From positions 248,001-312,000 of the forward strand of contig HG738136.1 in NCBI GenBank assembly GCA_000499405.2: a DNA stretch of 64,000 bases, read 5' to 3'. This stretch comes from Onchocerca volvulus (Eukaryota; Nematoda; Chromadorea; Rhabditida; Onchocercidae). The first letter of the stretch is position 1. Each line of letters begins with the position of its first letter. The translations under genes were made by a program, and so were the position numbers. The notes below the pieces were generated by a model, which saw only the letters and a program-made list of their open reading frames with translations, made no database searches and had not been told where the DNA came from. Positions 63,444 through 64,000 of the stretch are shown in pieces.

Positions 63444-64000
63444 ATATTATTCATAGTGGAACTGTGAAAGCTTTGGAAAATTGTGATTGCGAATAAATAT
63501 CAATGGATACTAATGAACTGTGCTTGGTGCAATGTGTTTCTAAGTGTTATTTCATATAAATTTACCAGATATCAAAAACAATCACCTTCAAAATGGAATT
63601 ATTTTGCATTTTTATTCATTGTTTTATTCCAAGTTACAGTTTATCTGGAACTGAGACTGATGGTGCACCAAACATTTTTTGATTAACAAATAAATATCGC
63701 ATAGTGGCTTTTTTACACTTGTGAATTCTTGGTTTTTTGGAATAATTACTTACTAGCAAATTACTCTTTTGAAGGTTGATAATTAATTAATTGTTCATAA
63801 ACAACGTTCTATTAATCATTATTAACTGATAACTAAATATTTATCTTTTTAGTTTACCAGATGAAATATATGATGTATACATCGAATTTCCTGAAATTTT
63901 ACAAACCAGTAATTCCATATTTTGAAACATAAAAATTTTGTTAAGCAGAGAATAGAGTGACTGAAAAAATAGAAAGAACTTTCAGTTTAAAAAAAAAAAG
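63444..64000. other. Right edge of the window, no supported gene
   Basis: A frame open at 63483-63686 (about 67 codons) includes a hydrophobic stretch (NYFAFLFIVLFQVTVYLELR) but has no splice or start evidence; it could be an exon of a gene beyond the window. The rest is AT-rich. Confidence 0.3.

Overview
The window is nuclear DNA of a nematode. The evidence is the spliced-leader 1 (SL1) exon in a typical SL RNA gene, a nematode-like 5S rRNA gene, strongly AT-rich sequence, and intron-rich protein genes whose introns begin with GT and end in TTTCAG- or TTTTAG-like acceptors. An AT-rich, SL1-using clade III (spirurid/filarial) worm fits best, but the species is an inference.

1-32,500: a tandem array of a 313-bp unit. 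Every unit carries one SL1 RNA gene on the minus strand, 104 in the window, and the array runs off the left edge. An SL RNA donates its 22-nt capped 5' exon to other mRNAs by trans-splicing. The long plus-strand open frames across the array are antisense by-products. Diagnostic variants recur every 37 or 38 units (11,580 or 11,893 bp), so the array is a higher-order repeat seen about three times.

32,500-33,900: the array stops exactly at the start of the last SL1 gene. It abuts an intact 5S rRNA gene on the opposite strand. Behind the 5S gene, in inverted orientation, lie the array's own spacer and promoter sequence and a diverged SL-like sequence. A second diverged SL-like sequence lies about 1 kb further on. 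Each array unit keeps a short match to the 5S 3' flank, which suggests descent from a linked 5S-SL1 unit.

34,700-56,140: four spliced protein genes assembled from exons with consistent phase. They are an unrecognised 234-aa protein (+), a 60-residue protein containing NFLRFGR (-), a 26-exon SAC3/GANP family protein (-, 1,114 aa, mRNA-export TREX-2 scaffold family), and a p24/TMED cargo receptor (+, 226 aa). Two of them have a splice acceptor just before the ATG, where the SL1 made by the array could be added.

56,140-64,000: gene-poor, very AT-rich DNA with an LTR-retroelement-like relic, a long inverted repeat (arms about 300 bp, spacer about 1 kb) and a broken coding-like segment.
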